Assembly (NCBI GenBank): GCA_019022495.1
Contig: JAFEKR010000011.1
Span: 1,116,001 to 1,180,000, forward strand
Direction: 5' to 3'
DNA from: Epichloe hybrida
Taxonomy: Eukaryota; Ascomycota; Sordariomycetes; Hypocreales; Clavicipitaceae
DNA length: 64,000 bases
The first letter of the stretch is position 1. Each line of letters begins with the position of its first letter. The notes beneath the pieces are model-generated. The model had not been told where the DNA came from, ran no database searches, and saw nothing but the letters and a program-made list of their open reading frames with translations. Below, piece by piece: positions 31,896 through 44,272 of this stretch. Both the position numbers and the translations under genes were made by a program.

Positions 31896-31928
<33 letters not shown>

Positions 31929-31990
31929 TCAGCCTCGTCTCTTCACCACTGATTCCTCGTCTCCCGCTCATCATCTTCACTTCCCCCATC
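30370..31990. promoter_or_regulatory. Divergent intergenic region between NRPS and MFS transporter
   Basis: 1.6 kb separate the two start codons. It is A/T-richer than its surroundings around 30400-30600 and 31170-31340. It contains GTACTCCGTACAT at about 30846-30858, CTACGGAGTAAT near 31049-31060, a GCCGCGTGCCGAGTGCCGAGTGCCGCGT repeat near 30920-30947, and a CAT trinucleotide run at 31898-31928 in the transporter leader. No gene recognised. Confidence 0.55.
31898..31928. repeat. Trinucleotide repeat (CAT)n
   Basis: About ten CAT units in the 5' leader of the MFS transporter, about 60 bp before its start codon. Confidence 0.9.
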
Positions 31991-33618
31991 ATGAGCGGCC
32001 ACGGCGACAAGGACAAGGACAGGAAGCTGGGATCGCAGCACTCGACTCTGCACGAGCGAGGTTTCGGCGGGAATGGAGCTGTCGACGCCGAACAGGAGAG
32101 CAGCATGAGCGATAATGAGCAACCGACAGAGTACCGCACTTATCGGCGACGATGGATCGGTCTTCTCACCCTCACGCTCATGAACGTGGTCGTCTCATGG
32201 GATGTAAGAACAACCCAACCAGCCTTTTTGCATCTGCTGACATTTCCTCCCATCACTCGTTCAGTGGCTCACGTTCGCACCCGTGGCTGACCTCTCGGCC
32301 ACCTATTACGGCGTCTCCAAGCTGGCCATCAACTGGGTCAGCATAGCTTTCTTCTTGGCTTTCGTGGCCGTTTTCCCAATCACCATTGCCATCTTGCACC
32401 GCGGCCCAAAGCTGGCCTTTATGATTGCCGCGGTCCTCATCATAATCGGCAACTGGGTTCGATATGCAGGCTCCGCCAGCTCGACCGGCGGCCGCTACGG
32501 CGCCATCATGGCCGGCGAGATCATCATCGGCTTCGCCCAGCCTTTTATCCTGGCCGCCCCTACTCGCTACTCCGACATGTGGTTCACGAACCGCGGCCGC
32601 GTTGCCGCCACCGCCCTGACTAGCCTGGCGAATCCTCTGGGTGGCGCGCTGGGCCAGTTGATCAATCCGCTCTGGGCCAAGCAGTCGGCCGACATTTCGA
32701 ACATGGTTCTCTACGTCTCCATCATTGTAAGTCGGCACGTCGAGTAAAAACGTGTGAAAACGCTCCACAGCCCGGGATCCTCGGGATCCGGCTCGCAACT
32801 ATACATACCTATGAATGAGTTTCGCTAATCCCGTCATCGCTCTGGCATGGCAGTCTACCGTCTGCTCTCTTCCCGCTTTTGTAGTGCCAGCCGCGCCCCC
32901 AACTCCCGTCGGGCCAGCGGCCGAGACCCCCAAGCTGAGCTTGAAGGAATCTCTCAAGGTTCTCACTCACTCGATCGAACTATGGCTCGTCCTCATTCCC
33001 TTCTTCGTCTATGTCGGCTTCTTCAACTCCATCTCTTCCCTGCTGAATCAGATCATGATCCCCTACGGATTCAGCGACGACGAAGCAGGTATCGGAGGTG
33101 CCATTCTCATCGTTGTCGGTCTGCTCTTCTCCGCCGTCACGTCACCGATTATAGACCGAACCAAGAAGTTTCTCCTCGCCCTCAAGCTCTTCATGCCCGT
33201 CATCGGCATCTGCTACCTCGCCTTTGTCTGGATGCCCGAGACTCGCAACGTCGCCGGCCCCTACGCCGTGCTCGCCGTGCTCGGAGCCGCGTCTTTCGCC
33301 TTGGTCCCCATTGCGCTCGAGTTCCTCACTGAACTTGGTCACCCTCTCAGCCCCGAGGTCACGTCCACCACTGCCTGGGCGGGCGGGCAGCTTCTCGGCG
33401 CCATCTTCGTCATCATTAGTGGCGCCCTGACAGCAGGCGATGATGGGAACCCACCCCAGAACATGAACAGGGCTCTCGTCTTCCAGGCCGTCGTTGCGTT
33501 GCTCGTCTGCCCTCTCCCGCTGTTCCTCGGCTTGTTCGGCCGCGGGGACAAGATCATTTTAAAGCGTGTCCGCTCTGATACAAGAGGTGTGCCTTCTGGC
33601 GTACGAATTATTGCTTGA
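31991..33618 (+). CDS. MFS transporter, FLVCR/DIRC2-like
   Basis: Polytopic major-facilitator protein resembling the FLVCR and DIRC2 group, whose animal members move haem or small organic solutes. Exons: 31991-32203, 32265-32726 and 32854-33618, giving 479 residues. After a charged N-terminus ([20 protein letters not shown]) and [15 protein letters not shown], membrane segments follow. Landmarks: [31 protein letters not shown] helix, [47 protein letters not shown], a central loop, [40 protein letters not shown], and [20 protein letters not shown]. The transported substrate is unknown. It is divergent from the NRPS, so a role in exporting its product or taking up a precursor is possible but unsupported by sequence alone; a housekeeping role is at least as likely. 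Confidence 0.88.
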
Positions 33619-34097
33619 ACATGAGGAGGATCCAAATGATTCGTCATGCAACTCACATGCGTTTGTTGCACACGCACTTGTTTTTTTTTGTTTTTTTTTT
33701 TAGGGGGGGGGGGATGTCTTGGAGTTTCCGTGTATTTAGAAGGGGGATCCAGGGGGGGGAGGGGGTATAAAGGGCAATGTAGCATAATTTCGATCCCCTG
33801 GCGGCCGAATCAAGTATCATTTTTATCCATGTTGTATCATTTTTATCCATGTTGTATCATTTTTACCTATGTTGAAGCCCTGTCTCTATTTCACGCGTGA
33901 AGAGTGTTGTCAGTCTTAAAAAATCTGATCCTCGATTGTGAGACAATTGCGCGTGTGGCTTTGAGGTAAATCACATCGTGCGAGATCATGTGGTCGTTGA
34001 TCCTAGTAAAGATCCATTAACAAGGTTGTTATTAAATTCTACTAATATTTGGTAGCCCTCTCCCCTCCAGAGCAACTGTAACTCTAACAAATTACCA
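33619..34097. other. Convergent intergenic region with repeats
   Basis: T-runs and a G9-10 run at about 33680-33715, then three 20-bp direct repeats. No gene seen. Confidence 0.5.
33815..33874. repeat. Three 20-bp tandem repeats (TATCATTTTTATCCATGTTG)
   Basis: Units at 33815-33834, 33835-33854 and 33855-33874; the first two are identical and the third differs at one base. It lies about 200 bp after the transporter stop codon. Confidence 0.92.
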
Positions 34098-35715
34098 TTA
34101 ATCCTCCCCTATGATGTCGTCCCACTGCGCTCTCAACTGCTCCAGCTGTTGCCAACACTGAGCACCTACCTCTTCAAAGTCAGCGATACTCTCAGCAGTG
34201 GCATCGCAGGTCCCAATCTTGCGTCCAACAGATTTCCTCAGCACGCCTAAGACCGTGTCAGCGGCAATAGTGTCGGCCGTCTCGGGGTTTCCGTCCCAGC
34301 CCCAATCCTCAACTTCCGTCTTCTTCACATCAACTTGCAGACTTGCATCTGTGCTGCTCCCCCATTTTATGCGATCGCCACCCACGTCATCGAGAGCCTC
34401 TTGGTCTTGGAGAACTACCCATACAGCGGCCTTGGCGCCGCGGTACCCGTCGACATTGTGCCAGGGGGAGCCGAGCCAGCGACATATAATGAGGGCGAGT
34501 TTATAGGCCCAAAAGAGGAACCAGGGCAATGGGAAAAGTGTGCTAGCTACGACACCAGGATGAGTCAGGTACAGCTTTGGTTTGACGACCTGTTTGGCAG
34601 CAGCTTCGTCATCGTCGTCAATGGTGAGGAACCGAGACGAGTAGGGACGAGCCGCAGGAAGGGCATACGTAAGGGAGAGGAGGTCGGTAAGGCGCTTTGC
34701 CGACTCGTATGCTTCGGGTCGTGTGAAGCACTGGATATCATTGACATCAAAGACTTTTCTGACTGCTTCGACGCTGCTGGACCAGATAATGCGGCCTGGT
34801 GCTTCGTTGGTGGATGGCCTGCTCAGCAGAGGCAGGAGGTAATGCCCTAGCATGTAGTGACCGAAGACACAGGCGGAGAAGACTTCTCCTAGTAGCGGCT
34901 TCGCAGGCTGTTCGATTTCATATGCACGTCAATGGTCAGCACAAGTTCCGTTGTTGACAGTAGCAAGGACAGTAACAAGATGAAATATGGTGTAGCAAAA
35001 AAAACTCACGTAGTTGTAACTCGGGCGCTCATTCAAAATACGCGTCGGTAGAGCGAGTTTGAATTCCGGCCAAGTGGCCGTTTGGATGATGCCCTTGAAG
35101 AGTAAGGACCGAATGGCCTGGGGGTAGCTCATTCCCGACCAGCCGCCATACGCGGCGTTGCAAACAATGCAGTCAAGCCGAGGAATCCGGACGTTGCGTA
35201 GGTACTCGCCGTCCAGGCCCTCGGGGTTGCTGACAGTACCATAACGAAGCGTATATGCGAGCTTTTTGATGGCACGTAGGTCGCACAGATCTACTATCAA
35301 GCTCAAGATGTGAATCCTGGCCACAGCATCCTGCCACTTGTAGTCTGGCCCAGCGCGGGACGCCAGGGCTGCGGAGCTCTGTGCTGCTTTGATGGCATAT
35401 TCGCGCAATACTCGGATCGTTGCGAGAGAATTGCGGCTAGATCGGGTCGTAGGGATAGCGATGAGATGTGAGTTGAGGGAGCGGGAGCTCAGGAAGTCGT
35501 CGATGAGGTGTTGAACGGTGCTGAGACCGATTCCACTGCCAGCATGCCCTCCAAGTCAGCTGATGAGCTAGCAAAGAATCGAATTTGGAAGAGCGTGGTT
35601 ACCTGCCAGCCCCAGTGACAAGGACGAAGAGCTGCTCGTGTGCAGCGACAGACTCCCACGGTGCTGGGCTTGGTGCCGGGTTTGGGGAGCACCTTTTAGT
35701 CACCATGACGCCCAT
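34098..35715 (-). CDS. erg27: 3-keto-steroid reductase (Erg27-like SDR)
   Basis: Short-chain dehydrogenase of the Erg27 type, which reduces 3-ketosteroid intermediates during C-4 demethylation in ergosterol synthesis at the endoplasmic reticulum. Exons on the minus strand: 35715-35603, 35535-35010 and 34907-34098, giving 482 residues. The cofactor loop is split by intron 1 and reads VLVTGAG-SGIGLSTVQHL (GxxxGxG type). Further landmarks: LDCIVCNAAYGGWSGMSY, GEVFSACVFGHYMLGHYLLP, GRIIWSSSVEA, and YESAKRLTDLLSLTY, which carries the catalytic Tyr and Lys as YxxxK. Next come KLYLTHPGVVASTLFPLPWF and the hydrophobic WFLFWAYKLALIICRWLG, consistent with membrane association. Two start ATGs nine bases apart (35715, 35706) are equally possible. 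It is the target class of hydroxyanilide fungicides. Confidence 0.9.
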
Positions 35716-36481
35716 TTTCACTTTTTATTTTTCCACCTCACTTCCCGCCAGTATGCACTGCACGGGCGGGCACGAGCCTGTAACAGCCGAGCAGGTCTGA
35801 TATTGGAAATTCTTAAACTTGGAAAAGGGTGAGAGAAAACGGGTTCAACGTCAGCATCCTGTTTCCAATTGCAACAACCGAAGTAGGTGTTCGCGGGAAA
35901 AATGCCACCCAAGGCCCAAGGTGTCAAGCAGTACACAGTACAGTATGGCTTCCGAAACCGAAATCGAAACCGACTCTGTTATTGTTGGCTCAAAAGCGTC
36001 GCACCTGCCACCAGTTGATGGACAGAGGTACGCGTGGCGCTCACGTGCAAGCTTTCAGTTCCGCATTGTCCAGTCGAAACAGCCATACGGATCCGTAAAG
36101 TCTGGGAATTGCAGTTGATGGCACGAGACGAGACAACCAGTGCCTGGCGGCTGTGGGGGCCGGATGTGGGCTTGCATGCTCCGCATAATTGGGGTCGTGC
36201 TTGCTTTTCCAGGCTTACTTCCTGTGACCTGTTTGATGGCGCTGAATGCATGCGCATAATCAACATCAACATCACGCATTTCATGTCTACTCGACTCATC
36301 AATTATTACATCGTTCGCTTATTTAGATTTGACTTTTTCTTTTTTTTTCTCTTTCGTCCTTCATTCTTTCCCAATCTTGCCTCGTGGAGTTTCACAAGAC
36401 ATCCCTCCTTTTACATCTTTCCCCTGCTTTTCTTTACATATCGGCATCCAGATTGTCATCAGTCTTGCGAAGAGAATGAAT
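35716..36481. other. Intergenic region
   Basis: 5' side of the Erg27-like gene and 3' side of vigilin. T-rich around 36325-36375. No gene seen. Confidence 0.5.
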
Positions 36482-39400
36482 TTACTCGCGGGCCTTCTGC
36501 CCATCGCGAACAGCGGCAAGAATCAGCTCCTTGGCTTTCTCTACACCTTCTTTGGTTCCAACAATCTCAATAGCTTCGTCTTTTGCCTGGTCTCGAGGTA
36601 CTTGAATCCTACAGTTGCTCTGTTGTCGGATTGAGTTCACTTTTGAACCGTTCGGGCCAATGACATGACGGTACGTCTTGGGGTCAGGGAGAATCAGATA
36701 ACCCGTGGAGTCAGTTTTGTTGGCCTGTTCCAGGGCCTTCTGGATGATATCCTTGGCTTTCTGGACATTCTCGGGGGTGCCACGTAAAACCCAGGGAATA
36801 TCTCCCTCCTCAGTCGACACAGTTTGCACTACCTTCCAAGAGTGTGCATCCGCCATCGACTCAGCGTCGTCGGTAATGAGTGGCAGCGAGCCAGTGTTCG
36901 CTCTGGCCGAGCTGTCGGGTCTACTGGGGATAGCTTGCCCGGCATGGTCTACGGTAACCTGATGATTGTTTCGAAGCTGGCGGAACAGCTGACCATTGTT
37001 GGAAACAGCATGATGAGCATTGCGGGGGATCTGAATGCTCTCTCCTTGCTGCTGCTTGACAAGACTGGCGATGTGCTCCTTGGCTTGCGACACATTCTCA
37101 GGGCGTCCCGTCACCTTGACACCAGTCTTGCCGTCACCCTGTCTGGGTACGTCAATCGAAACTGAGAACTTGGTCTCCATCTGACGCTTCGTGTCGCCAC
37201 CGCGGCCGATGAGAGATCGGTGATTCTCGATGGGCACTTCAATCACCTCGGTGACCTGGCTATTGCGCTCGGCAACTATTTCTTGAATACGCTTGATAAT
37301 CTTCTCAACGACCTCAGTGCGCCCCTCAACCTTGATGGTGTTTCCATCGGCTTCTTGCTTGGGGAACTGAATGGTACGAGCAAGCTCTCGCCGGTCGTCA
37401 GAACCACCAGCGCCAACGACGATTTCCTTGAGGGTAGCACCTGAAAAAGAAATAAAGTCAATAAGCAACAATTCAAATTGGAAGATTAAGTTGTCCAGAT
37501 GAATGCAATACATACCACCAGTGCCAATCAAAACCTTGTGGTGCTTCTTATCCACCTCAATAGTCTCAACAACTGTGTCATCGAAAACGCTTCGTTTCTC
37601 CTCAAGAACCTTGCGTGCCTTGGCAACTTGAGCAGCAGTTCCCTTGATAGATATCTGGACAATTTCGGCATCCCGGTCGGCAGGGACATCAATACGAGCG
37701 CCAGTGATCTGGCGCAGCTCATCAAGAGCAGCGCCGCCTTGGCCGATGAGGGATCCAACCTGTTTCTGCTGGACTGGTACAGTGGCAGTCACAGAGTGCT
37801 CTTCAAGATACTTGTGTAGAGAGAAAAGCTCGTCTCGTGCTTCGTCAGCGCCCCTTTTCGGGCCACGAATAATGACCTCATCTGGAGCTTGCTGACGACG
37901 AGGCTTGCCGGCGTCGCTGGCAACATCCGCATTGCTTAGTTCGTCAGACGCTGCTCTGGCTGAGCGTGGGAAGAAGATGAGGACCTTGTACCGAGTCTGG
38001 AGGCGGTTGATTTGACTTCCTTGAGCACCAATGAGCTCACGGTGATACTTGGGGTCGATCTTCATGATATGAGTCGTCTCATCGGCCAATGTGCGACCGA
38101 GGTTTTGAATGTAGCGACGAGCCTCCTCGGCCTTAGCCTTGGGTCCCTTGAGCTCAACTTGTCCCTCCTGGACCTGTATCTCAACGTCGAATCGATCTCG
38201 AAGCTCCTTAATGTTACTGCCTCCTTTGCCAATAAGATGATTGGCAAATTTTTGAGGGAAATCAAAAGTCAACGTGAAACCACGCTCCTTCTCGTCCTCC
38301 TTCTCCTGCTCAACAAAGGCCTTCGCCTTTGCGGCAAGAGCTTCGACAGCGGATCTGGGACCACGCAGCGTCACGGTGGTGCCCACCTTGGTCACCCTGA
38401 CAGGGATCTGATCCAATGAGCGACTTTCCTGCTCCTTTTTGATGAAACGTCGAAGTCTCTCGTGGAACTTTGCGGGTACATCAAGAGAAGCGCTGGACAG
38501 AACTTCTTGTTTGTTGATGAAGCCTAAAATGTGTTTCTCGGCTTCCTCAAGAGCCTTTTTAAATACAAGTGCATCTGCATCCGAGGGTTTCGTTCGAGGC
38601 AGCTGGTAAGGTCCATCAACAGGGTCAGCACCCTCAAACACCAAGAGAACTGGAACATCGGTCTCAGAGGCTTCAGGCACAACAACGTGGACACCATAAT
38701 CCTTCTTCACCTTGGGATTGATATCAGTGCGCAGATGCTGGTGGAAGAACGGGTCAACGTGAATGGGCTGCAGGCGGGAAGGAGGGTGGCCATTGATGAT
38801 ACCCGTGATCTCGGACTGGGCACGAATAGCGTTCTTGCCCTCTCGGGAATACAGCTCCCAAGGCATAGCCCCATGCTGAGAGAAAGGGGTGTTGATATGA
38901 GTGTTGTAGAGCTTCTCAAGGCGGTCAATCTCCTTCCGTTGACGGAGATAACGAGTGACGTGGCCAGCATGGGCAGACGCACCTCCGGAGGCGTTGCGGT
39001 GGAATCGGCCAATGTCAATGTTGGACATTTGCATACCCATTGCCAGATCCATAGCCCTCTCAAGACCAGCCTGAACACGATCAGCGGGACCAATGATGGT
39101 GACCGTATCTTCTTCTTCCTCAGAAGGTAGGATAATGGCGCATCCGGTCTCCGCGAAGAAGTCATCAGACGGCACACCACGGCTTCCAATGATGAACTGA
39201 TGGCGACCTCTCTGGATAGATAGCTGTTCCAGCTCCAACTGCTCGTGAAGTTCTGCAACTTGTCGCTCAATCTCGGCGCGAACCCGCTGAATGGCGGCGC
39301 GATCACCAGCCAGTTGAATGTGGTCGTCTTCAGCACGAGCAGGGGTGAAAATCGGTCGCTGGCCTGGCTGGGGGGGAATAGGGGCTGCAACTTGAGACAC

Positions 39401-40449
39401 GGCCTGGTGAGCAGGAACTCGAATTTGAATTCCATGGTCGTCCTCCAAGGTCTGAGCAAGCGAGTTTCCGGGTCCGGCAATGAAGGGATAAAAGACTGCA
39501 GGGACACCGCGGACCTTGGTCTGCACATTCGCAGATCGCTCGCCAGCGATCTTGAGGAGCTCATTGCGAGCAGAGGCCGCAGAAAGAGCATTTCCTTCGA
39601 CAACGACGTCGATGGTAGCTTCATCGTCATCAGCTAAAAGAGCATTTTCCTCGACCTTGGGCAGCTGGATCTTTGCTCCCGTCTTCTCCTGCAAAGCTCT
39701 GATCATAGAGCCACCTTTTCCGATGACATGAGCTCGAGCTGAGTAGGGAATGGGGACCTTGATAGATGTCTGCACCATATCAGCGAACTGGAAACAATAG
39801 AAAAGGACGACACACGCTGTGATTTCAGACCTACTCTGGTGCCAATCTGCTGAACCAGGTCCTTGAGAGCCTGTTGAGCAATCTCCTGAGGACCAGTGGC
39901 ATCAAACCGAAGGCGGCCATTGGATGCCGTAGCCATCGTAATATTTGCTCGTGACTTGCGGTTGATGTCCTTCAAGATGTCCGGGATTGGTCGCCTCAAT
40001 TGGCCACGGGGAAGGATGAATTGAGGCTCCAGTGTCACAGTCTCGACATTGCGACCTGGGATGAACATGGAAGGAGTAGATGCCTTAGACGGAGTGGCGG
40101 TACCAGAAGCCGGAGTCGGGGAGCGTGAAGGTCCATTGGGAGACGTGCCAACGCCATTGGCACTGTTCTTAGCTCCCCAGATAGGGGCAACATTAGCGCT
40201 CTTCCCTTTGGGTGCTCCAAGTTCTGGGAAGAGTTCGTGGGATTGTGTGTCGAGAGGAGCCTTGGGATTCTGAGACTCCTGCTGTTTACCAGCGGATTTT
40301 GTACTCATGGGGGCAGCCCAGGACCCAGAGGCGTCGTTGGCTGGCTTAGAAGGAAGATCTTCGTCCGGGACCTCCTCGACGGTGGCATGGTGGGGGTCCT
40401 CGGCGTGCTTCTGGAGAAGCTTCTGGGCGACAGACACTTCGGAGGCCAT
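36482..40449 (-). CDS. scp160: Vigilin/Scp160-type multi-KH RNA-binding protein
   Basis: Polysome- and ER-associated RNA-binding protein with many KH domains, orthologous in type to yeast Scp160. Exons on the minus strand: 40449-39835, 39787-37516 and 37440-36482, giving 1281 residues. The N-terminus (MASEVSVAQKLLQKHAEDPH) is followed by a disordered Ser/Pro stretch and a Gly/Arg-linked segment. KH motifs of the GxxG type follow in series, among them HVIGKGGSMIRAL, FIAGPGNSLAQTL (diverged), FIIGSRGVPSDDF (diverged), LIGKGGSNIKELRDRF, LIGAQGSQINRLQ, LIGQGGAALDEL, LIGTGGATLKEIV, LIGRGGDTKRQME and HVIGPNGSKVNSIR. Intron 2 interrupts the IGTGG loop. Several GxxG loops lack the usual basic residue and may not bind RNA. 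The large size and regular repeats make the call firm. Confidence 0.93.
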
Positions 40450-42860
40450 TTTTCAAACGTTCGGGCAACGATTTCAAAGAAGATTGATGAATGAGGGATG
40501 GCTTGTTCTGGGCCGGATACGACACGTCACCCGAGTCTTTGCTATATCAAGAGGCTGTCAGTCAGCATGAGCTTCGTCCCTGTCCATTATAAAGGCTAAG
40601 AGAGTCGACATGGCGGTCTCGACATGAAAATTAGTCAATCCTAGAACGTACAATTTCTTTCACCGGCTAGCACTTTCCTTAAGGCTAACAAAGACGAGGC
40701 AGGGGAGTTCGTAAAAAAAATGCAGTTTGATACTCTTTTTTATTTCTTCTTTGTTGGAGGCTTCTGTGTCTATAATGTCACTCAGCCAACCTACAGATGT
40801 TTTGAAACGATTACCGGTGACCAGAGGGATAAACCAGAAGAGGCAGAGACCAGAGAAGGGGGGATGATGCCGGAAGAGAAGGCAAGAAAGAGAATTGTCG
40901 AGGCGAAGGAAGTTGAGGGTGAGGTGGTAACCAAGTCTCCCAGCTCTCTCCACCAAAGGGTCAAAGACGAGGGAAAAAAAGCGGGGCCACCAGTGACCAC
41001 GCCATGGGTTTCCCTAAGTTAGCTAACAGAGCATTGCACGACAAATTTCTGCCTGTCTACCCAGTCACGAGGTTCGACATGTGACCTTGAACTACCCGGT
41101 AGTCACTTGTGTATTCTAATTAAGCGAGAGGTATTATTAAAAGGAGTGCATGGTGAATGCACAGCCATTGCCTTTCTTTGATCAATTTTCACGCCGCATG
41201 CCTTGGAATTCCATGACCGATTCCATGACCAATCGATCTCGACGCTGCGGACAATTTCAAGAGACCCAAAAAGGTGAATGACATGAAAAACGAGCAAAAG
41301 TCAAGCGTGCATCGTAGCATGAACCAGTTGAGATGTCAGGAGTCATACCGTTTGGCTCGCGAATGACGCACCTACCTGGATGGTTTCCTAGGTAAGATGC
41401 ACACTAAGAGCAATCTCCTGCACTGCGACAAGTCGTCTTTGCATCACACTATATGTATATTCAAAAATTTTTTTTGGGCTCATTGGTTGTGGCCAATGCA
41501 TCTAAGTTATGAGAAACATGACAATTGCTGGCGATACCTAGCCAGTACAACAATTAACAATTATATGTGTGTATAAATGTACCTTCAATTAGTGAATGTT
41601 AATTGCACACAAGCCGTAGTGATCGTAGCGAGGCCTTATCGTGTTCAGAGAGTTATGAAACACGGGGCCTAGCAGCAGCACGTTTTGACACGGGAAAACG
41701 CAAGTGCTGGGACTACCAACTCAAGAAACACGAGACGATTTGGATTCGATGCTCACTTGTATTTGTATCCGCCTGCGAACCTAGCCCTCGAATGGTAATA
41801 GAGGTTCAAACAACCCGCTCGGCGCTGCTAATTTTAATGGAGCTTGTTGTCCAGATTGATGTTACATGTACGGATGATGCAGAGTACAAACCACGGTGCG
41901 GATAAACGAAAACTGCTCTCTCTGTGCTGTAACGTCACAATAACCAACCAGCAGTACGGAGAAGTCACCAATGTCGACGGTCAGGGGAGAGTCAATGGAT
42001 TTGTGTATGTAGGTATGTGCGGAGTATGCTTCAGGGTCCTATTGTCAAGTAGTATTGTGAACATTTCTGGATTTAATCAACCTTACGGAGTACAGGTCTG
42101 TCGAGTTACACAACCTTAACACAACCTTAGTCAGGTCAACAAGTTAGGAGGAGTGGGCGTAATAAGCCGTAGGCCTACGGAGTGTGCGTGTCCGTTCTCG
42201 CGACTGCTGGGCCATTGCAATCGGAACTCTCCTGCTATTAATATGGCGGGTATCATGATGGATGCCAACCGCGCCGCCAGGTCTCCTTACTCTGATTACG
42301 CGGCCACCGGGCCTCGGCCGTATATGTGTTGATGGAGAAGGAGTTTGTTGGGCGACTGTGACGTCGTCGTCTTGTGCTGCGAATCATAGGCTGGGCCAAG
42401 GCCATGCTCATTTAATTTATCAATGCCGTTCAGCACTGTGCCACCCTCAACTTCAAGCTCCTACCAAAAAGGATGATTGATGGGTGATGAATTCGGAAGC
42501 TTGCGTTTGGGCAGTGGATCTGGAAGATCCGTTGATTAAAATGACTTGTCGTGTTGGCCTCGGACGTGGGGAAGTTTGACTATGTACAGGTGGATGATGG
42601 TCCATGATGAATGGGATGGCTATTAATTACGGATTGGTCTGCTTTTGTAATCCGTAGCTGCGCCCAACACCAGCCAATGGCCTCGGATCAAGTCACGTTT
42701 GAAAGTCGTCGGCCTCCGTGAACAAGACACGCCGAGAGCTGTGTGGGCGTGAGTGATGCGATGCGAATTGAGGGCTTTTTGAATTCAAGATGCAACAACC
42801 TGCACATGAATGCGACGGACAAGTTGTTGGCAACAATGGGGCCCCATGTCATTCTGCGCG

Positions 42861-42889
42861 ACCCAAAACACCCAAAACACCCAAAACAC
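42861..42889. repeat. 9-bp tandem repeat ACCCAAAAC
   Basis: Three copies in intergenic DNA. Confidence 0.85.
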
Positions 42890-43339
42890 GGTCCATGTCT
42901 GTCTGGTCCATTTCCGCATCATTTTCCGTGGTACAGCATAAAGTTGACAAGGACAGCGGCGGGGGTCGGCGTCGTCGACGAGTCGCACCTTCAGGCTCAG
43001 TGCAGGCATTCCAAGCCGGCTCGCGACCCTCATTAATTTCAAGCAAGCGCAAGTCTAGATTCCCAATCACGACCAAGCTCAATTGCTCATCGTGAATGGG
43101 TTGTTGCCTGCCTCTTCTCGGTTATTAATTTCCCTCCTACATCCCATCCTCCTGAAGCGTGGCGCGTTGCCTTTTTTTTTTTCTTCTTTTTTTTTTCTTT
43201 TTTGCAGAGTGGCACTCACGAAATTCGCCCATCGAAGATACCACCGTCGCACATCATCCCTCGACCAGCTCCACGAATTTGGTCCGGACAGGAACTATTA
43301 CATTGTACGGAAGCTGAAGCAGCCCCGCTCACTTGTGGT

Positions 43340-43384
43340 GGTCCCGTTGGTCCCGTTGGTCCCGTTGACACCGTTGGCACCGTT
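43340..43384. repeat. 9-bp tandem repeat GTCCCGTTG
   Basis: Three perfect copies followed by two diverged ones (ACACCGTTG, GCACCGTTA). Confidence 0.85.
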
Positions 43385-43536
43385 ATTATTACATGTAAAT
43401 CACATGTATTTATCAACCGATCGACTTGCAAGATTGAGATCGCCTGTTTATCAGGTAGGTACGTTGAGAAAGAGTCCAGCACCAAACCAGAAAGGACAGG
43501 CTCTGGTCTGGGATTTGGTCTGCTGCAGAAGCAGCG

Positions 43537-43575
43537 AGGCCACCGTACAGAGGCCACCGTACAGAGGCCGCCGTA
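43537..43575. repeat. 14-15-bp tandem repeat AGAGGCCACCGTAC
   Basis: About three copies, the last with one base change. Confidence 0.8.
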
Positions 43576-44272
43576 ATACAGTGAGAGTGAGAATGCATCA
43601 GATCAGATCAACAACTGCCTCTGGCTCGGTGGACGGCATCAAACAACGGGGTGCCTGGGCGCTGGCAAGGGACTCCCGAACCACCCTCCCTGCTTTTATT
43701 ATGTACAGCCTATCCGTACATGTTGCGCATGTACTCCGTACCTTGGCCGTGCCTGCTGACAGTGAGACTTGGATCGTGCAGACAGACACCCCCGGGCCAA
43801 GCTCAGGGGCCCCATCCCATCCCATCCCATGTGCCCATCCATCGTCCAATCCATCCATCCCACGAACACGAACCTGCTGGAGCATCCACACGGCCCAGCG
43901 AACGGCCTGTTTCGAACCTTGGCGTAATAGTAGTAGTAGTAGGTACGGAGGGCGTGGAAAAGACTCGGTCGACAGGTTGACACATCGGCTCCTGCTTGCT
44001 GCTGGTCGTTGGCCTTCGTTGGTCGTCGTTGGTCGTGCTGGCCCTGGAGGAGGAGAAACAGCTCGTGAGCCAACATCATCAAATTACACCTGCGCACAAC
44101 CCCCGCTCCTTCTGGAGAGTCATCCTCCACCACGAAGACAACAAAGACCTGCCCTCCGACCCTCCGACCCGCCGACCCGCCGACCCGCCCAGCCGCCCAG
44201 CTGTCCTCTAATAAGACCTGAGACCTTTTTTTCTTCCTTTTTCTTATCGGCAAGGTGGAACTGGACAGGATC

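Larger units (their letters stand above)
40450..44272. other. Gene-free 3.8-kb intergenic region
   Basis: Divergent space between vigilin and the Ste20 kinase. I find no frame with family features. A frame of 543 codons begins at 43083 on the plus strand, but it runs into the kinase gene in another frame and has shadow-like composition. It contains CTTACGGAGTAC near 42083, CTACGGAGTG near 42175, GTACTCCGTAC near 43732, three short tandem repeats, and poly-pyrimidine just before the kinase. Part may be a long kinase leader. Confidence 0.5.

Noticed and set aside
38707..39630. A 307-codon minus-strand frame inside vigilin
   Set aside because: It is an alternative frame of an exon with unmistakable KH motifs.
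41060..41110. tRNA-like B-box word GAGGTTCGACATG
   Set aside because: No A box or foldable cloverleaf at the right spacing. I found no convincing tRNA or rRNA in the window.
42861..43575. Clustered short repeats resembling a repeat array
   Set aside because: They are direct tandem microsatellites with no spacer structure, in a eukaryotic genome; not CRISPR.
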